Shown here: one piece after another, positions 7,892-15,177 of the stretch
How the letters are laid out: every line of letters begins with the position of its first letter
How positions within the stretch are numbered: position 1 is the first letter of the stretch
From: BM714 sp964644525
GTDB lineage: Bacteria > Bacillota > Clostridia > Peptostreptococcales > BM714
Assembly (NCBI GenBank): GCA_964644525.1
Contig: CAZXWC010000010.1
Span: 1-35,497 of the forward strand
Length of the DNA: 35,497 bases
Direction: 5' to 3'
Translations under genes and position numbers: made by a program
The notes under the pieces: generated by a model
Told to the model about the DNA's origin: nothing
Seen by the model: only the letters and a program-made list of their open reading frames with translations
The model's database searches: none

Positions 7892-9022
7892 TTACGCCTC
7901 AATAAGCTTGTCCTTAGCGCAATATTTATCAACAACATTCTCAAGCACTTCTATCCCCAAACCGTTTTCAGTGCTGACGCAAATGTTTCCGTCCTTTATC
8001 TGGTCTGTAAAAGTACTTATGTCAGCTTCAAGCCTCGTGGGAGAAAAGTAGGCATGTCCGTAGTCATACAGATTCTTAGTGCTGGCTCCAAGAGCAAGAC
8101 TTGCAGCCTGAGTTATTCCTTCCTCTATCATGGAGTTGAATAAACAGTCAATTCCGAAGAAGCCTGCCAAATCAATAATTTCCTTTGTCCTGTAAATTCC
8201 TCCATTCTTGCTTACCTTCATGCTGAATACATCTACAGCTTTCTCTTTTATGAGTATCTTGGCGTTTTCGAGCGACATTACACTCTCGTCTGCAGAAAGT
8301 GCCATGTCCGTTTTTTCCTTTATCTTCACAAGACCGTCGACATCCCAAGCGGCAATTGGCTGTTCGAAAAGCTCAAGTTTTGCGCTCTCAACTCCCTTTA
8401 TGTAGCGAATCGCACGTCTCACGTCCCATCCTTGGTTTGCATCGGCAATAAGCGGATATCCCTTTCCAACCGCCTCGCGCACTGCATGCGTCCTGTCTAT
8501 ATCCAGTTCTATGTCACTTCCTCCGACCTTGACCATGATGGACTTGTATCCTTTTTCTAGCATCCCGAGTGCGTCCTGGGCATTTTTTTCCGGGCTGCCT
8601 CCGCCTATGGACCCCATAATCGGAAGCTCGTCTCTAAGCTTGCCTCCCAATATTTCGCAAACCGGAAGATTGGCAAATTTGCCGAGTATGTCGTAGCATG
8701 CCATGTCTAAAGCAGCCTTGGCCAAGTGCATATCCTTTGTAATTCCATCCATTACTTCATGTACCCTAGCAATATTCAGCGGGTCTTTTCCAATAAGCGC
8801 TGGAGCAAGGGCTTCTGAAATTACAACAAAAACCGTTTCAGGGCTTTCCCCTGTGAATAAAGGCATGGCGTCTGTTTCTCCATACCCCACTATTCCATCA
8901 TCCGTATGAATCTTTACTACTACGGGCTCGGTATTGTAAAGCGTACCGTATAGTTTAGAAAGCTTATATGGATTTGGAAGCGGTATAGCAAGTTTCTTTA
9001 CTTCTATTTTTGTTATTTTCAT
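7892..9022 (-). CDS. enolase-superfamily epimerase/racemase (MLE/dipeptide-epimerase-like)
   Basis: A 376-residue protein with the capping domain at about 1-125 and the TIM barrel after it. The metal ligands are Asp-194 (IADANQGWD), Glu-220 (LFEQPI) and Asp-245 (SADES). The general bases are Lys-165 (MVKVGG) and Lys-269 (MKVSKNGG), the paired-lysine arrangement used for 1,1-proton transfer at an alpha-carbon by dipeptide epimerases, N-succinylamino acid racemases and betaine epimerases. The first lysine of the usual KxK is Met-163. The likely reaction is epimerisation or racemisation of an alpha-amino-acid derivative. Cycloisomerisation is an alternative. It lies 11 bp downstream of a dehydrogenase gene and upstream of the symporter gene, which suggests that it inverts one stereocentre of the imported compound. 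Confidence 0.82.
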   Translation of the reverse strand: MKITKIEVKKLAIPLPNPYKLSKLYGTLYNTEPVVVKIHTDDGIVGYGETDAMPLFTGESPETVFVVISEALAPALIGKDPLNIARVHEVMDGITKDMHLAKAALDMACYDILGKFANLPVCEILGGKLRDELPIMGSIGGGSPEKNAQDALGMLEKGYKSIMVKVGGSDIELDIDRTHAVREAVGKGYPLIADANQGWDVRRAIRYIKGVESAKLELFEQPIAAWDVDGLVKIKEKTDMALSADESVMSLENAKILIKEKAVDVFSMKVSKNGGIYRTKEIIDLAGFFGIDCLFNSMIEEGITQAASLALGASTKNLYDYGHAYFSPTRLEADISTFTDQIKDGNICVSTENGLGIEVLENVVDKYCAKDKLIEA

Positions 9023-9033
9023 CTTTTGCCCCC

Positions 9034-10137
9034 CTATTTCAAACCTGTTTCAAGAAATTTATTTATTTCTTCAACCGTCATATTGTCTAGTCCCAATCTT
9101 TCAAGTGTTCTTCCATTTTCTCTGAAATCGCGTTTAAGCAGAAATCCTCCAAGTGCTGCCACTATTTCCATTCTCTCTGTCGAAACGCCTGCAAGCTTTC
9201 CGAATTCCATCATTGGAAGAAGCCCCATGGGTATATCCTCGAGCACGTATCTTGTGTCAACTCTTTTCTGTCCCTGTATGCCTCCATAGGCCTCTGTATT
9301 CCTTACAGCCTCTGTAAGATTTTCCCCTTTTGATCCGTAAAGAAGTTCGTACCACTCCATTACCGACTTGAGCTCTATACCGAACGCCTTTCCAATTTCC
9401 ATTCTTTCCTTGTCTATTTCGATTACAAAATCGCCGATTGTGGGAGTTATTCCATCCCAGTAGTATTTCCAGTCCCGCCCCGACTCTATCATCGAAGTAT
9501 TAAGGAGCGTCGGCCCCGGGTGCACTACGCTGTTGAGGTTTTCCAGACTGGTCTGCATTACATTTTTCCCTGCATACATCATGGGAAACGCTTCATTGAT
9601 TTTTTCAAGCACAAAATTCGTCTTGTTTGATGGAAGAGCCGCAACCATTAGCGTTTCCTTTATTCCAAGTATGCTGACCTTTCCCGGCTCGCTCAGACGC
9701 GCAGCATAAATGAGCGACATGGCCTCGCTGATTACAACATCCGCCTTGCAGCCCTCATCCTCAAGCACTTTTTTGAATTCAAGAGCTCCACATGTCGCTC
9801 CCGGATGTATAAACAATATTTGTCCATCCTTAAGACTTGACGCCATGCTTTTTGCAATCGCCCTGTGGGCAAGAGCCGGAGCCACAACCATGACTATGTC
9901 CGCCCCGTCAATTGCCTTGTCTATGTCCAGAGTTGCAAATTCGAGTTTTCCAAAACCCTTTACGCATCCGTCGACTTCTATCCCGCCTTTTTTGTTTATG
10001 GCCTCAATCGTTTCTGGAACGATATCATAAATCCTTACCGGAAATCCCATTATTGCCAAATGGCCAGAAGTCGCTTGCCCTCCGTTTCCTCCGCCAATAA
10101 CCGCCCAAACTGTTTTATTTGCTGTTTCCTTATTCAT
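9034..10137 (-). CDS. octopine/nopaline (opine) dehydrogenase family protein, copy 1
   Basis: A 367-residue two-domain enzyme. The N-terminal Rossmann fold has VIGGGNGG (13-20) for NAD(P). The helical C-terminal domain has the ENLNSVVHPGP segment with the likely catalytic His-206, as in the opine dehydrogenase superfamily. Known members reductively condense, or oxidatively split, an amino acid and a 2-oxo acid. The direction and substrates here are unknown. It is collinear with copy 2 with no evident gaps and most residues identical by eye. AGGAGGT lies 6 bases before the ATG. It heads the transcript with the epimerase and symporter and has its own promoter with an operator at 10177-10189. 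A catabolic role is inferred from that context. Confidence 0.82.
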   Translation of the reverse strand: MNKETANKTVWAVIGGGNGGQATSGHLAIMGFPVRIYDIVPETIEAINKKGGIEVDGCVKGFGKLEFATLDIDKAIDGADIVMVVAPALAHRAIAKSMASSLKDGQILFIHPGATCGALEFKKVLEDEGCKADVVISEAMSLIYAARLSEPGKVSILGIKETLMVAALPSNKTNFVLEKINEAFPMMYAGKNVMQTSLENLNSVVHPGPTLLNTSMIESGRDWKYYWDGITPTIGDFVIEIDKERMEIGKAFGIELKSVMEWYELLYGSKGENLTEAVRNTEAYGGIQGQKRVDTRYVLEDIPMGLLPMMEFGKLAGVSTERMEIVAALGGFLLKRDFRENGRTLERLGLDNMTVEEINKFLETGLK

Positions 10138-10176
10138 TTTCTACCTCCTGCTATGTATTAAATGTGCCATTGTCTA

Positions 10177-10189
10177 ACTGTCTGACAAC
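10177..10189. promoter_or_regulatory. putative GntR operator 2
   Basis: ACTGTCTGACAAC on the plus strand contains the perfect TGTC-T-GACA palindrome. It matches the operator at 11455 in 9 of 13 positions and sits in the same place, just downstream of a -10 box. Confidence 0.5.
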
Positions 10190-10192
10190 CTT

Positions 10193-10221
10193 ACTGTATA
10201 ACATGACTCCTCCTTTGTCAA
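10193..10221 (-). promoter_or_regulatory. promoter of the dehydrogenase-epimerase-symporter transcript
   Basis: A consensus -35 TTGACA (10216-10221), a 17-bp spacer and -10 TACAGT (10193-10198). The operator-like palindrome lies immediately downstream, where a bound repressor would block initiation. Confidence 0.7.
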
Positions 10222-10237
10222 TATCATTTTTAAAAAT

Positions 10238-10277
10238 CAAAAAAGAACGCTTGAATGTTTTTCACATCAAACGCTCT
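10238..10277 (-). terminator. terminator between the two opine dehydrogenase genes
   Basis: On the minus strand AGAGCGTTTGATG pairs with CATTCAAGCGTTCT (10244-10257), with two G-U pairs and one bulge, followed by six T. It makes copy 2 a separate transcript from copy 1. Confidence 0.65.
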
Positions 10278-10316
10278 TCTTTATTTTATTGGCCCTTTTG
10301 CCTTACCTCATGATCT

Positions 10317-11423
10317 TTATTCTTTTTTTCCGGTTTCAAGATAGTGATTTATTTCTTCGATTGTCATTCCGTCAAGCCCCAGCCTCTTAAGATTCCTTCC
10401 TCCAGCCTTCAAGTCCTTTCCAAGCAGGAAAGCTCCCATTGCCATAACCGCTTCCATCCTTTCGGTATTGGCCCCGCCAAGTTTTCCAAGCTCAACCATT
10501 GGAAGAAGGCCCATGGGTATGTCTTCAAGAAGGAATCGTGTGTCCAATCTTTCTGGCCCCTTTATGCCACCATAGGCCTTTGTCTTTCTTACCGCCTCTG
10601 TAAGCGTTTTTCCCTCTGCGGAATACTCCAAAACATACCAATCGAGAATCGGTTTGAGCTCAAGTCCGAAGACTTTTCCTACCGAAAGCCTCTCCTTGTC
10701 TATTTGCTCGGCAAATTCTCCAACCGTGGGGCTCAAACCGTCCCAGTAGTATTTCCAATCCCTTCCGGACTCTATCATGGATGTATTTAATATGCTCGGT
10801 CCCGGATGCACTACGGCATTGAGGTTTTCAAGGCTTGTGTGCAGAACATTTTTTCCTGCGTGCATCATGGGGTAAGCCTCCTTAAGTTTTTCAAGAAGGC
10901 AACTTGTTTTGTCAGAAGGAATTGCGGCAACCATCAGTTCCCCCTTAATGCCGAGGATTCCGACTCTGCCCGTCTCCTCCAGCCGGGCTGCGTATATCAG
11001 TGACATGGCCTCTCCTATCACAACATCCGCTCTGCACCCCTCGTCCTCGAACACCTTCTTGAATTCAAGAGCTCCGCCTGTCGCGCCAGGATGTATGAAA
11101 AGCATCTGCCCGTCCTTTAAATGGCCTGCAAGTTCTTTTGCTATTGATCTGTGGGCAAGTGCCGGCGCCACCACCATGACTATGTCCGCGCCATTTAGTG
11201 CCCTTTCCATGTCCGTTGTAGCAAATTCAAGTTTTCCGAAACCCTCAACCTGCCCTTGAACTTCTATTCCACCCTTTCGGTTCAATGCGTCAACCGTTTC
11301 CTCCACGATATCGTAGAGCCTTACAGAAAAACCCATTATGCCCAAGTGGCCCGCCGTGGCATGTCCGCCGTTTCCTCCGCCTATAACTGCCCAACATGTT
11401 TTTTTAGACTTTGATTTGTCCAT
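10317..11423 (-). CDS. octopine/nopaline (opine) dehydrogenase family protein, copy 2
   Basis: A 368-residue paralogue of the protein at 9034-10137 with the same domain plan: VIGGGNGG at 13-20, VHPGPS with His-206, and the MIESGRDWKYYWDG block shared exactly. The differences are scattered, so the two copies probably differ in substrate or stereochemistry rather than one being degraded. GAGGAGG precedes the ATG by 7 bases. It has its own operator-controlled promoter (11455-11497) and is followed by a terminator, so it is probably monocistronic. Reductive synthesis of an opine or its oxidative cleavage are both possible from sequence. Confidence 0.82.
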   Translation of the reverse strand: MDKSKSKKTCWAVIGGGNGGHATAGHLGIMGFSVRLYDIVEETVDALNRKGGIEVQGQVEGFGKLEFATTDMERALNGADIVMVVAPALAHRSIAKELAGHLKDGQMLFIHPGATGGALEFKKVFEDEGCRADVVIGEAMSLIYAARLEETGRVGILGIKGELMVAAIPSDKTSCLLEKLKEAYPMMHAGKNVLHTSLENLNAVVHPGPSILNTSMIESGRDWKYYWDGLSPTVGEFAEQIDKERLSVGKVFGLELKPILDWYVLEYSAEGKTLTEAVRKTKAYGGIKGPERLDTRFLLEDIPMGLLPMVELGKLGGANTERMEAVMAMGAFLLGKDLKAGGRNLKRLGLDGMTIEEINHYLETGKKE

Positions 11424-11453
11424 CCCATTTCCTCCTCGCTTATCTTTGTATGT

Positions 11454-11468
11454 AATTGTCCTACAATT
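11454..11468. promoter_or_regulatory. putative GntR operator 1
   Basis: AATTGTCCTACAATT is a perfect 6-bp inverted repeat with a 3-bp centre, the TTGT-N3-ACAA form typical of FadR-subfamily GntR operators. It directly abuts the -10 box of the copy 2 promoter. Confidence 0.6.
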
Positions 11469-11497
11469 AGAATACGGTCTTTAAAGTGTTTAGTCAA
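11469..11497 (-). promoter_or_regulatory. promoter of opine dehydrogenase copy 2
   Basis: A -35 TTGACT (11492-11497), 17-bp spacer and -10 TATTCT (11469-11474), with the operator palindrome covering the start-site region. Confidence 0.7.
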
Positions 11498-11537
11498 GCA
11501 ATTTGGATTGTTTTGAATTTTTCGCATATGGTGATGA

Positions 11538-11566
11538 TTGTCCTTTTTCAATATTAATTATATACT
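11538..11566 (+). promoter_or_regulatory. promoter of the thioesterase gene
   Basis: A -35 TTGTCC (11538-11543), 17-bp spacer and -10 TATACT (11561-11566), about 32 bp before the ATG. Confidence 0.55.
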
Positions 11567-11598
11567 TATAAAAAAACAACCTTAAAGGAGACTTTTCA

Positions 11599-12051
11599 AT
11601 GGATGCAAAACCATCACTTCAAGATTTGATAGATGACTACCTGGAAATGAAAAGGCAAAACCTTGCCCCCTGCATGGCCAATATGAATCCTGTTTTCAAA
11701 AAATACATTCACAAAACACTTTTGACCGTTTCTTATCCTGTCATGGATTCCTATCTCAACCCTAGAAAAACAATGCAGGGCGGTTTAATAACCGCGGCCT
11801 TCGACAACACTTTCGGAGCGCTTTCATACTATTCGACCGAAAAAAAATTCATGACTACAATCAATATACACACTCACTACCACTATCCCATATATAGGGG
11901 GGACACGTTAACGGTTACTGTCCGCATGGCTTCACTCGGAAAAACCATAGTCAGCATGAAGGGTGAGGCCGTAGACAGCAATGGCCGCCTGATTGCCACC
12001 TCTGGAACAGACGTCATGATTATGGACTCAGGCATAAAAAGCGAAACTTGA
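11599..12051 (+). CDS. PaaI-type hotdog-fold thioesterase
   Basis: A 150-residue single-domain protein of hotdog fold. The central helix reads MQGGLITAAFDNTFGALSY, the position of the HGG-x4-DxxxG motif of PaaI-like acyl-CoA thioesterases. The first histidine is Gln-75 and the catalytic-region Asp is retained. The next strand TTINIHTHYHYP and the following GDTLTVTV also match. It probably hydrolyses a small acyl-CoA thioester; the substrate is unknown. AAAGGAGA precedes the ATG. It is transcribed alone, divergently from the dehydrogenase gene. Confidence 0.8.
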   Translation: MDAKPSLQDLIDDYLEMKRQNLAPCMANMNPVFKKYIHKTLLTVSYPVMDSYLNPRKTMQGGLITAAFDNTFGALSYYSTEKKFMTTINIHTHYHYPIYRGDTLTVTVRMASLGKTIVSMKGEAVDSNGRLIATSGTDVMIMDSGIKSET

Positions 12052-12077
12052 TTGCCGAACACTGCAAAGCTCAAAGA

Positions 12078-12102
12078 AGCCTTTCAAGCGGAAGGCTTTT
12101 TT
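12078..12102 (+). terminator. terminator of the thioesterase gene
   Basis: AGCCTTTC (12078-12085) pairs with GGAAGGCT (12090-12097), including one mismatch-tolerant wobble, followed by six T. Confidence 0.75.
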
Positions 12103-12156
12103 ATTTGCTTCAAAAAACTCACTTCCGCATTCTCATGAAAAAGCAGGCTCGATTTT

Positions 12157-12183
12157 TTGGGGACGGTACTTGACAAGTACCCC
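12157..12183 (+). repeat. REP-like hairpin upstream of the transposase homologue
   Basis: The hairpin GGTACTT (12165-12171), loop GAC and AAGTACC (12175-12181) is framed by GGGG (12159-12162) and CCC. Stem-loops of this GGGGACGG style often flank genes of REP-associated Y1 transposases, and this one sits about 35 bp before such a gene. A single copy was seen in the window. Confidence 0.4.
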
Positions 12184-12217
12184 ATTAGGGTATATCATGT
12201 TTCTCGAGGTGATAAAG

Positions 12218-12958
12218 ATGGCAAGAAGGGCAAGGGAGAAAATTCCTTTTGGGACATATCTAATTGAGCAATTCTGCGCAAAAGACAAGCTTTTGTTCGA
12301 ATCCGATATTGACCGACGCATTTTTCTTGAAATATGTCTCCAAAAAAAAGCTCAGTTCCATTTCAAGCTATACGGATACTGCCTTTCTGATGAAAGCAGC
12401 TACAGGCTTGTCATCTATGACAACGGGGGCGATATTTCAAAGATTATGAAATCCATAAACATAAGCTACGCCTACCATCTAAAGGAACGCGGCAGGATTT
12501 TCAGGGACCGCTATAAAAGCACTTTGCTCAAGTCCCCCGAAAAACTTCAATATATCTTAAATGAAATAAGCGGGGAAAAGCCCTGTTGCGACTTCAAAAC
12601 AGACTTGAGCGAAAAACTGCTGGACGGGGACATATATTTCACGCCAGAAGGCGGAAGTCGAGAGAGTATTATCACCTTCGACAGCAAAACAAACAGCCAT
12701 TGTCTTGATTACGGTCCTTCATGCAAAAGCAGGAACGATTGCATAAGTTCTGTCAAGCAGGGAATGCTTTCCCTGGAAAAAGCGGCAAAAAGACAAGGTC
12801 TGACTGTCGAACAGCTTTTGAATGATAAGCAAGTCAGAAACATGGAGCTGCTTAAACTGAGAAAAACGACCACCCTGTCTCTTAAGGAAATCGGCAGGAT
12901 TTTTGGCGGCTTGAGCGAATCGGCAGTATGCAGGATTATCAACAGATGCAGGGAATAA
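12218..12958 (+). CDS. REP-associated Y1 transposase homologue lacking the HUH histidines, with DnaA-like C-terminal HTH
   Basis: A 246-residue protein from the ATG at 12218, chosen because GAGGTGAT lies 4-5 bases upstream. Residues about 1-140 follow the IS200/REP transposase plan: a start like MARRAREK-IPFGTYLIEQ, then YGYCLSDESSYRLVI, SKIMKSINISYAYHL and GRIFRDRYKS. In active enzymes the second segment reads like CLMxNHVHLLI. Here both histidines are replaced (Ser and Arg), and the YIHxNP-like segment reads LQYILNEIS. The catalytic site therefore looks lost. The C-terminal ~70 residues (LSLKEIGRIFGGLSESAVCRI) resemble DnaA domain IV-type HTH. It is more likely a domesticated DNA-binding protein than a working transposase. 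It ends 17 bp before the reductase gene. Confidence 0.7.
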   Translation: MARRAREKIPFGTYLIEQFCAKDKLLFESDIDRRIFLEICLQKKAQFHFKLYGYCLSDESSYRLVIYDNGGDISKIMKSINISYAYHLKERGRIFRDRYKSTLLKSPEKLQYILNEISGEKPCCDFKTDLSEKLLDGDIYFTPEGGSRESIITFDSKTNSHCLDYGPSCKSRNDCISSVKQGMLSLEKAAKRQGLTVEQLLNDKQVRNMELLKLRKTTTLSLKEIGRIFGGLSESAVCRIINRCRE

Positions 12959-12975
12959 TGAAAAGGGGGAAAACA

Positions 12976-13959
12976 ATGGGATTGGAATTTGATTTAAATG
13001 GCTTCGAAAGCGCCAATAGAAACAAAATGAATCCGGAAAATCTGTACGACATAATCATAATAGGGGGCGGTCCGGCAGGACTTAATGCGGCTCTTTATGC
13101 GAAAAGAAAAGGGCTCGATGCAGGAATGATTGCCGACCATATAGGCGGACAAGTTGTGGACACTTCTTCCGTTGAAAACTATTTGGGCCTGCCCGCCCTA
13201 TCCGGAAGGGACTTGATGCAAAGATTCGAGGAGCATGCTAAGGAATATGCTTTCCCAATAGCAAGTGGAACACTGGTAAAATCGGTGGAGAAAGACGGAG
13301 CTTTCAGCAAGGTTCATACAGATGACGGAAAAAGCTACAGGGCCAAGTCTGTAATTGTTGCAACGGGCAGCAAGCCGAGAGCCTTGGGTGTAGCGGGCGA
13401 AAAAGAATATTTGGGCAAGGGAGTGGCCTATTGCGCAATATGCGACGGACCGCTTTTCGGAGGTCTTGATGTAATAGTTGCCGGAGGCGGCAATTCGGCT
13501 GTAGAAGCTGCATTGGACCTTGCAAAAATTGCAAGCAAGGTGACCTTGGTGCACAGGAGCCGTTTCAGGGCGGATAAAATTTTATTAGACAGGCTGGCTG
13601 AGCTTGACAATGTTGAAATACATCTTGAAACTCAAATCAAGGAAATCCGCGGCGAAAAGCTGCTTACCCATATACTTGCCCTGGACAAGACCAAAAACGA
13701 GGAAATAAGGATTGATGCAAGCGGTCTTTTCGTCGAGATAGGATACCTCCCAAGGAGTGAAGCCTTTGACGGCTTGCTGGCCATGAACGAAAGAAATGAA
13801 ATATGTGTAAACAAAAAGTGTGAAACGAGCGCAGCAGGCATTTTTGCGGCAGGAGATGTAACCGACGGTCCATACAAGCAAATTGTGGTTTCTGCTTCGG
13901 AAGGGGCCATTGCCGCCTTAAGCGCAAACGATTATGTAAACAAAATTCAAACAAAATAA
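12976..13959 (+). CDS. AhpF/thioredoxin-reductase-like flavoprotein
   Basis: A 327-residue protein from the ATG at 12976, which follows AAGGGGG; an upstream in-frame ATG at 12928 lies inside the preceding gene. FAD-binding GGGPAG is at 30-35, the redox pair CAIC at 153-156 and the NAD(P)H-binding AGGGNSAVEAA at 169-179. The GGQVVDTSSVENYLGLP and AGDVTDGPYKQIVVSASEG stretches are closer to the reductase half of AhpF than to TrxB. The HRRDxxRA motif of NADPH-type TrxB reads HRSRFRA, so coenzyme preference is uncertain. It probably transfers electrons to the tandem thioredoxin-fold protein encoded 15 bp downstream. The N-terminal ~20 residues are an extension. Confidence 0.85.
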   Translation: MGLEFDLNGFESANRNKMNPENLYDIIIIGGGPAGLNAALYAKRKGLDAGMIADHIGGQVVDTSSVENYLGLPALSGRDLMQRFEEHAKEYAFPIASGTLVKSVEKDGAFSKVHTDDGKSYRAKSVIVATGSKPRALGVAGEKEYLGKGVAYCAICDGPLFGGLDVIVAGGGNSAVEAALDLAKIASKVTLVHRSRFRADKILLDRLAELDNVEIHLETQIKEIRGEKLLTHILALDKTKNEEIRIDASGLFVEIGYLPRSEAFDGLLAMNERNEICVNKKCETSAAGIFAAGDVTDGPYKQIVVSASEGAIAALSANDYVNKIQTK

Positions 13960-13974
13960 AAGGAGGAAATAAGA

Positions 13975-14622
13975 ATGGCTTTTTTAAATGAAGACATAAG
14001 CAAACAAATATCAGGAATATTGGAATCAATGAAGGAAAATGTTAATATTGCTCTTTTCGTAAACAAAACAGGCTGTGAATCGTGCGAGGACGCAAGAGGC
14101 TACATGGAGGAAATGGCGAATTTGAGCGACAAGCTTTCGCTTTCTGTCTATGACATCGTTGACGACAGCGATAAAGCGTCGGAATTGGGTGTAGACCTTA
14201 CTCCGGCAATCGTCCTGCTTGACGGGGAAAACAATGACAGGGGAGTCAAGTTCAACGGCATTCCAGCCGGCCATGAAATCAACTCCTTCATATCGGGAAT
14301 TATAGAGGTTTCGGGAGCCGGCCAGGAACTTTCCAGCCAAATGACTCAAAGGATCAAGGCCATCGACAAAGCCGTAAATATAAAGGTTTTCGTTACACTT
14401 GGCTGTCCCCATTGTCCGGGAGCAGTTTCAAAGGCACATAAAATCGCTCTTCTCAACCCAAATGTCAATGCAGAAATGATTGAGGCAAATACCTTTGGAG
14501 AGCTTTCCCAAAAGTTCAATGTGAGTGGAGTTCCCAAGATTGTATTCAACGAGGGGTCCGACCTCTTAGGCGACCAGCCGATTGATGCTTTCATCGATGC
14601 CATGGAAAATTTGCCGGCATAG
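13975..14622 (+). CDS. tandem thioredoxin-fold protein (AhpF N-terminal-domain-like)
   Basis: A 215-residue cytosolic protein of two thioredoxin folds. The first has CESC (34-37) and a TPA cis-proline near 76-78. The second has CPHC (144-147) and GVPKIV for its cis-proline. GIPAGHEINSFISGI between the folds and LNPNVNAEMIEANTF after CPHC match the N-terminal domain of AhpF. In E. coli AhpF the first CxxC is lost; here both pairs are intact. It probably shuttles electrons from the reductase encoded just upstream to a peroxiredoxin or other disulfide target. No ahpC is in the window. An AAAGGAGG site precedes the ATG, and a strong terminator follows. Confidence 0.85.
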   Translation: MAFLNEDISKQISGILESMKENVNIALFVNKTGCESCEDARGYMEEMANLSDKLSLSVYDIVDDSDKASELGVDLTPAIVLLDGENNDRGVKFNGIPAGHEINSFISGIIEVSGAGQELSSQMTQRIKAIDKAVNIKVFVTLGCPHCPGAVSKAHKIALLNPNVNAEMIEANTFGELSQKFNVSGVPKIVFNEGSDLLGDQPIDAFIDAMENLPA

Positions 14623-14649
14623 ACAACAAAACTTTTTCTTAAAAATCAA

Positions 14650-14682
14650 AGCCTTGGCACTTTACTCTGCCAAGGCTTTTTT
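14650..14682. terminator. intrinsic terminator between convergent genes
   Basis: A perfect 10-bp stem, AGCCTTGGCA (14650-14659) with TGCCAAGGCT (14668-14677), followed by a T-run on the plus strand and a weaker T-rich tract on the minus strand after the RidA gene. Confidence 0.88.
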
Positions 14683-14704
14683 CTGCTTTATGCATATATT
14701 TGCA

Positions 14705-15163
14705 TCATTTTATTTTTGCAGTCATGCGTATTTCAACCGCCGCATTGCCAGGAAGCGAATTGGCTCCTACAGCGACTCTTGAGTGCCTTCCCTTTTGCCC
14801 GAAAATCTTTTCAAGCAAGTCCGAAGCCCCGTTTATTACAAGCGAATGCTTGTCGAAATCTTCTCCGCAATTGACATAGCCGGTTATCTGGACGATTCTT
14901 TCCACCCTGTCCAAATCTCCTGTCGCCTCCCTTATTGCGCTTATGCAGCGAAGGGCGCATATGCGCGCTGCATCGGCTCCTTCTTCGACAGTAAGTTCCT
15001 TTCCCACTTTTCCCCTGTAGACAAGCCTTGTTCCCTCTTTGGGGGTTTGCCCCGCGACGAATGCAAATTCCCCGCAAAGTACTGCAGGCACATATTGTGC
15101 GGCTGGGGCCGGCGGATGGGGCAAATTAATACCAAGCTCTTGGAGTCTTTTTTCTATAAGCAC
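14705..15163 (-). CDS. RidA/YjgF family protein
   Basis: A 152-residue protein from GTG at 15163, placed 8 bases after AAGGGAG. A longer reading from a TTG at 15181 would include the ribosome binding site in the coding region. The family start ELGINLPHPPAPAAQYVP is clear, then FVAGQTP, GADAARICALRCISAI, a GYVNC segment, and the conserved arginine in VEIRM near the end that binds the substrate carboxylate. RidA-type proteins hydrolyse reactive enamine/imine intermediates released by PLP enzymes. The gene starts 14-15 bases after the end of thrC and is probably co-transcribed, which suits clearance of 2-aminocrotonate-type by-products. Confidence 0.82.
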   Translation of the reverse strand: MLIEKRLQELGINLPHPPAPAAQYVPAVLCGEFAFVAGQTPKEGTRLVYRGKVGKELTVEEGADAARICALRCISAIREATGDLDRVERIVQITGYVNCGEDFDKHSLVINGASDLLEKIFGQKGRHSRVAVGANSLPGNAAVEIRMTAKIK

Positions 15164-15177
15164 TTTATCGGCTCCCT

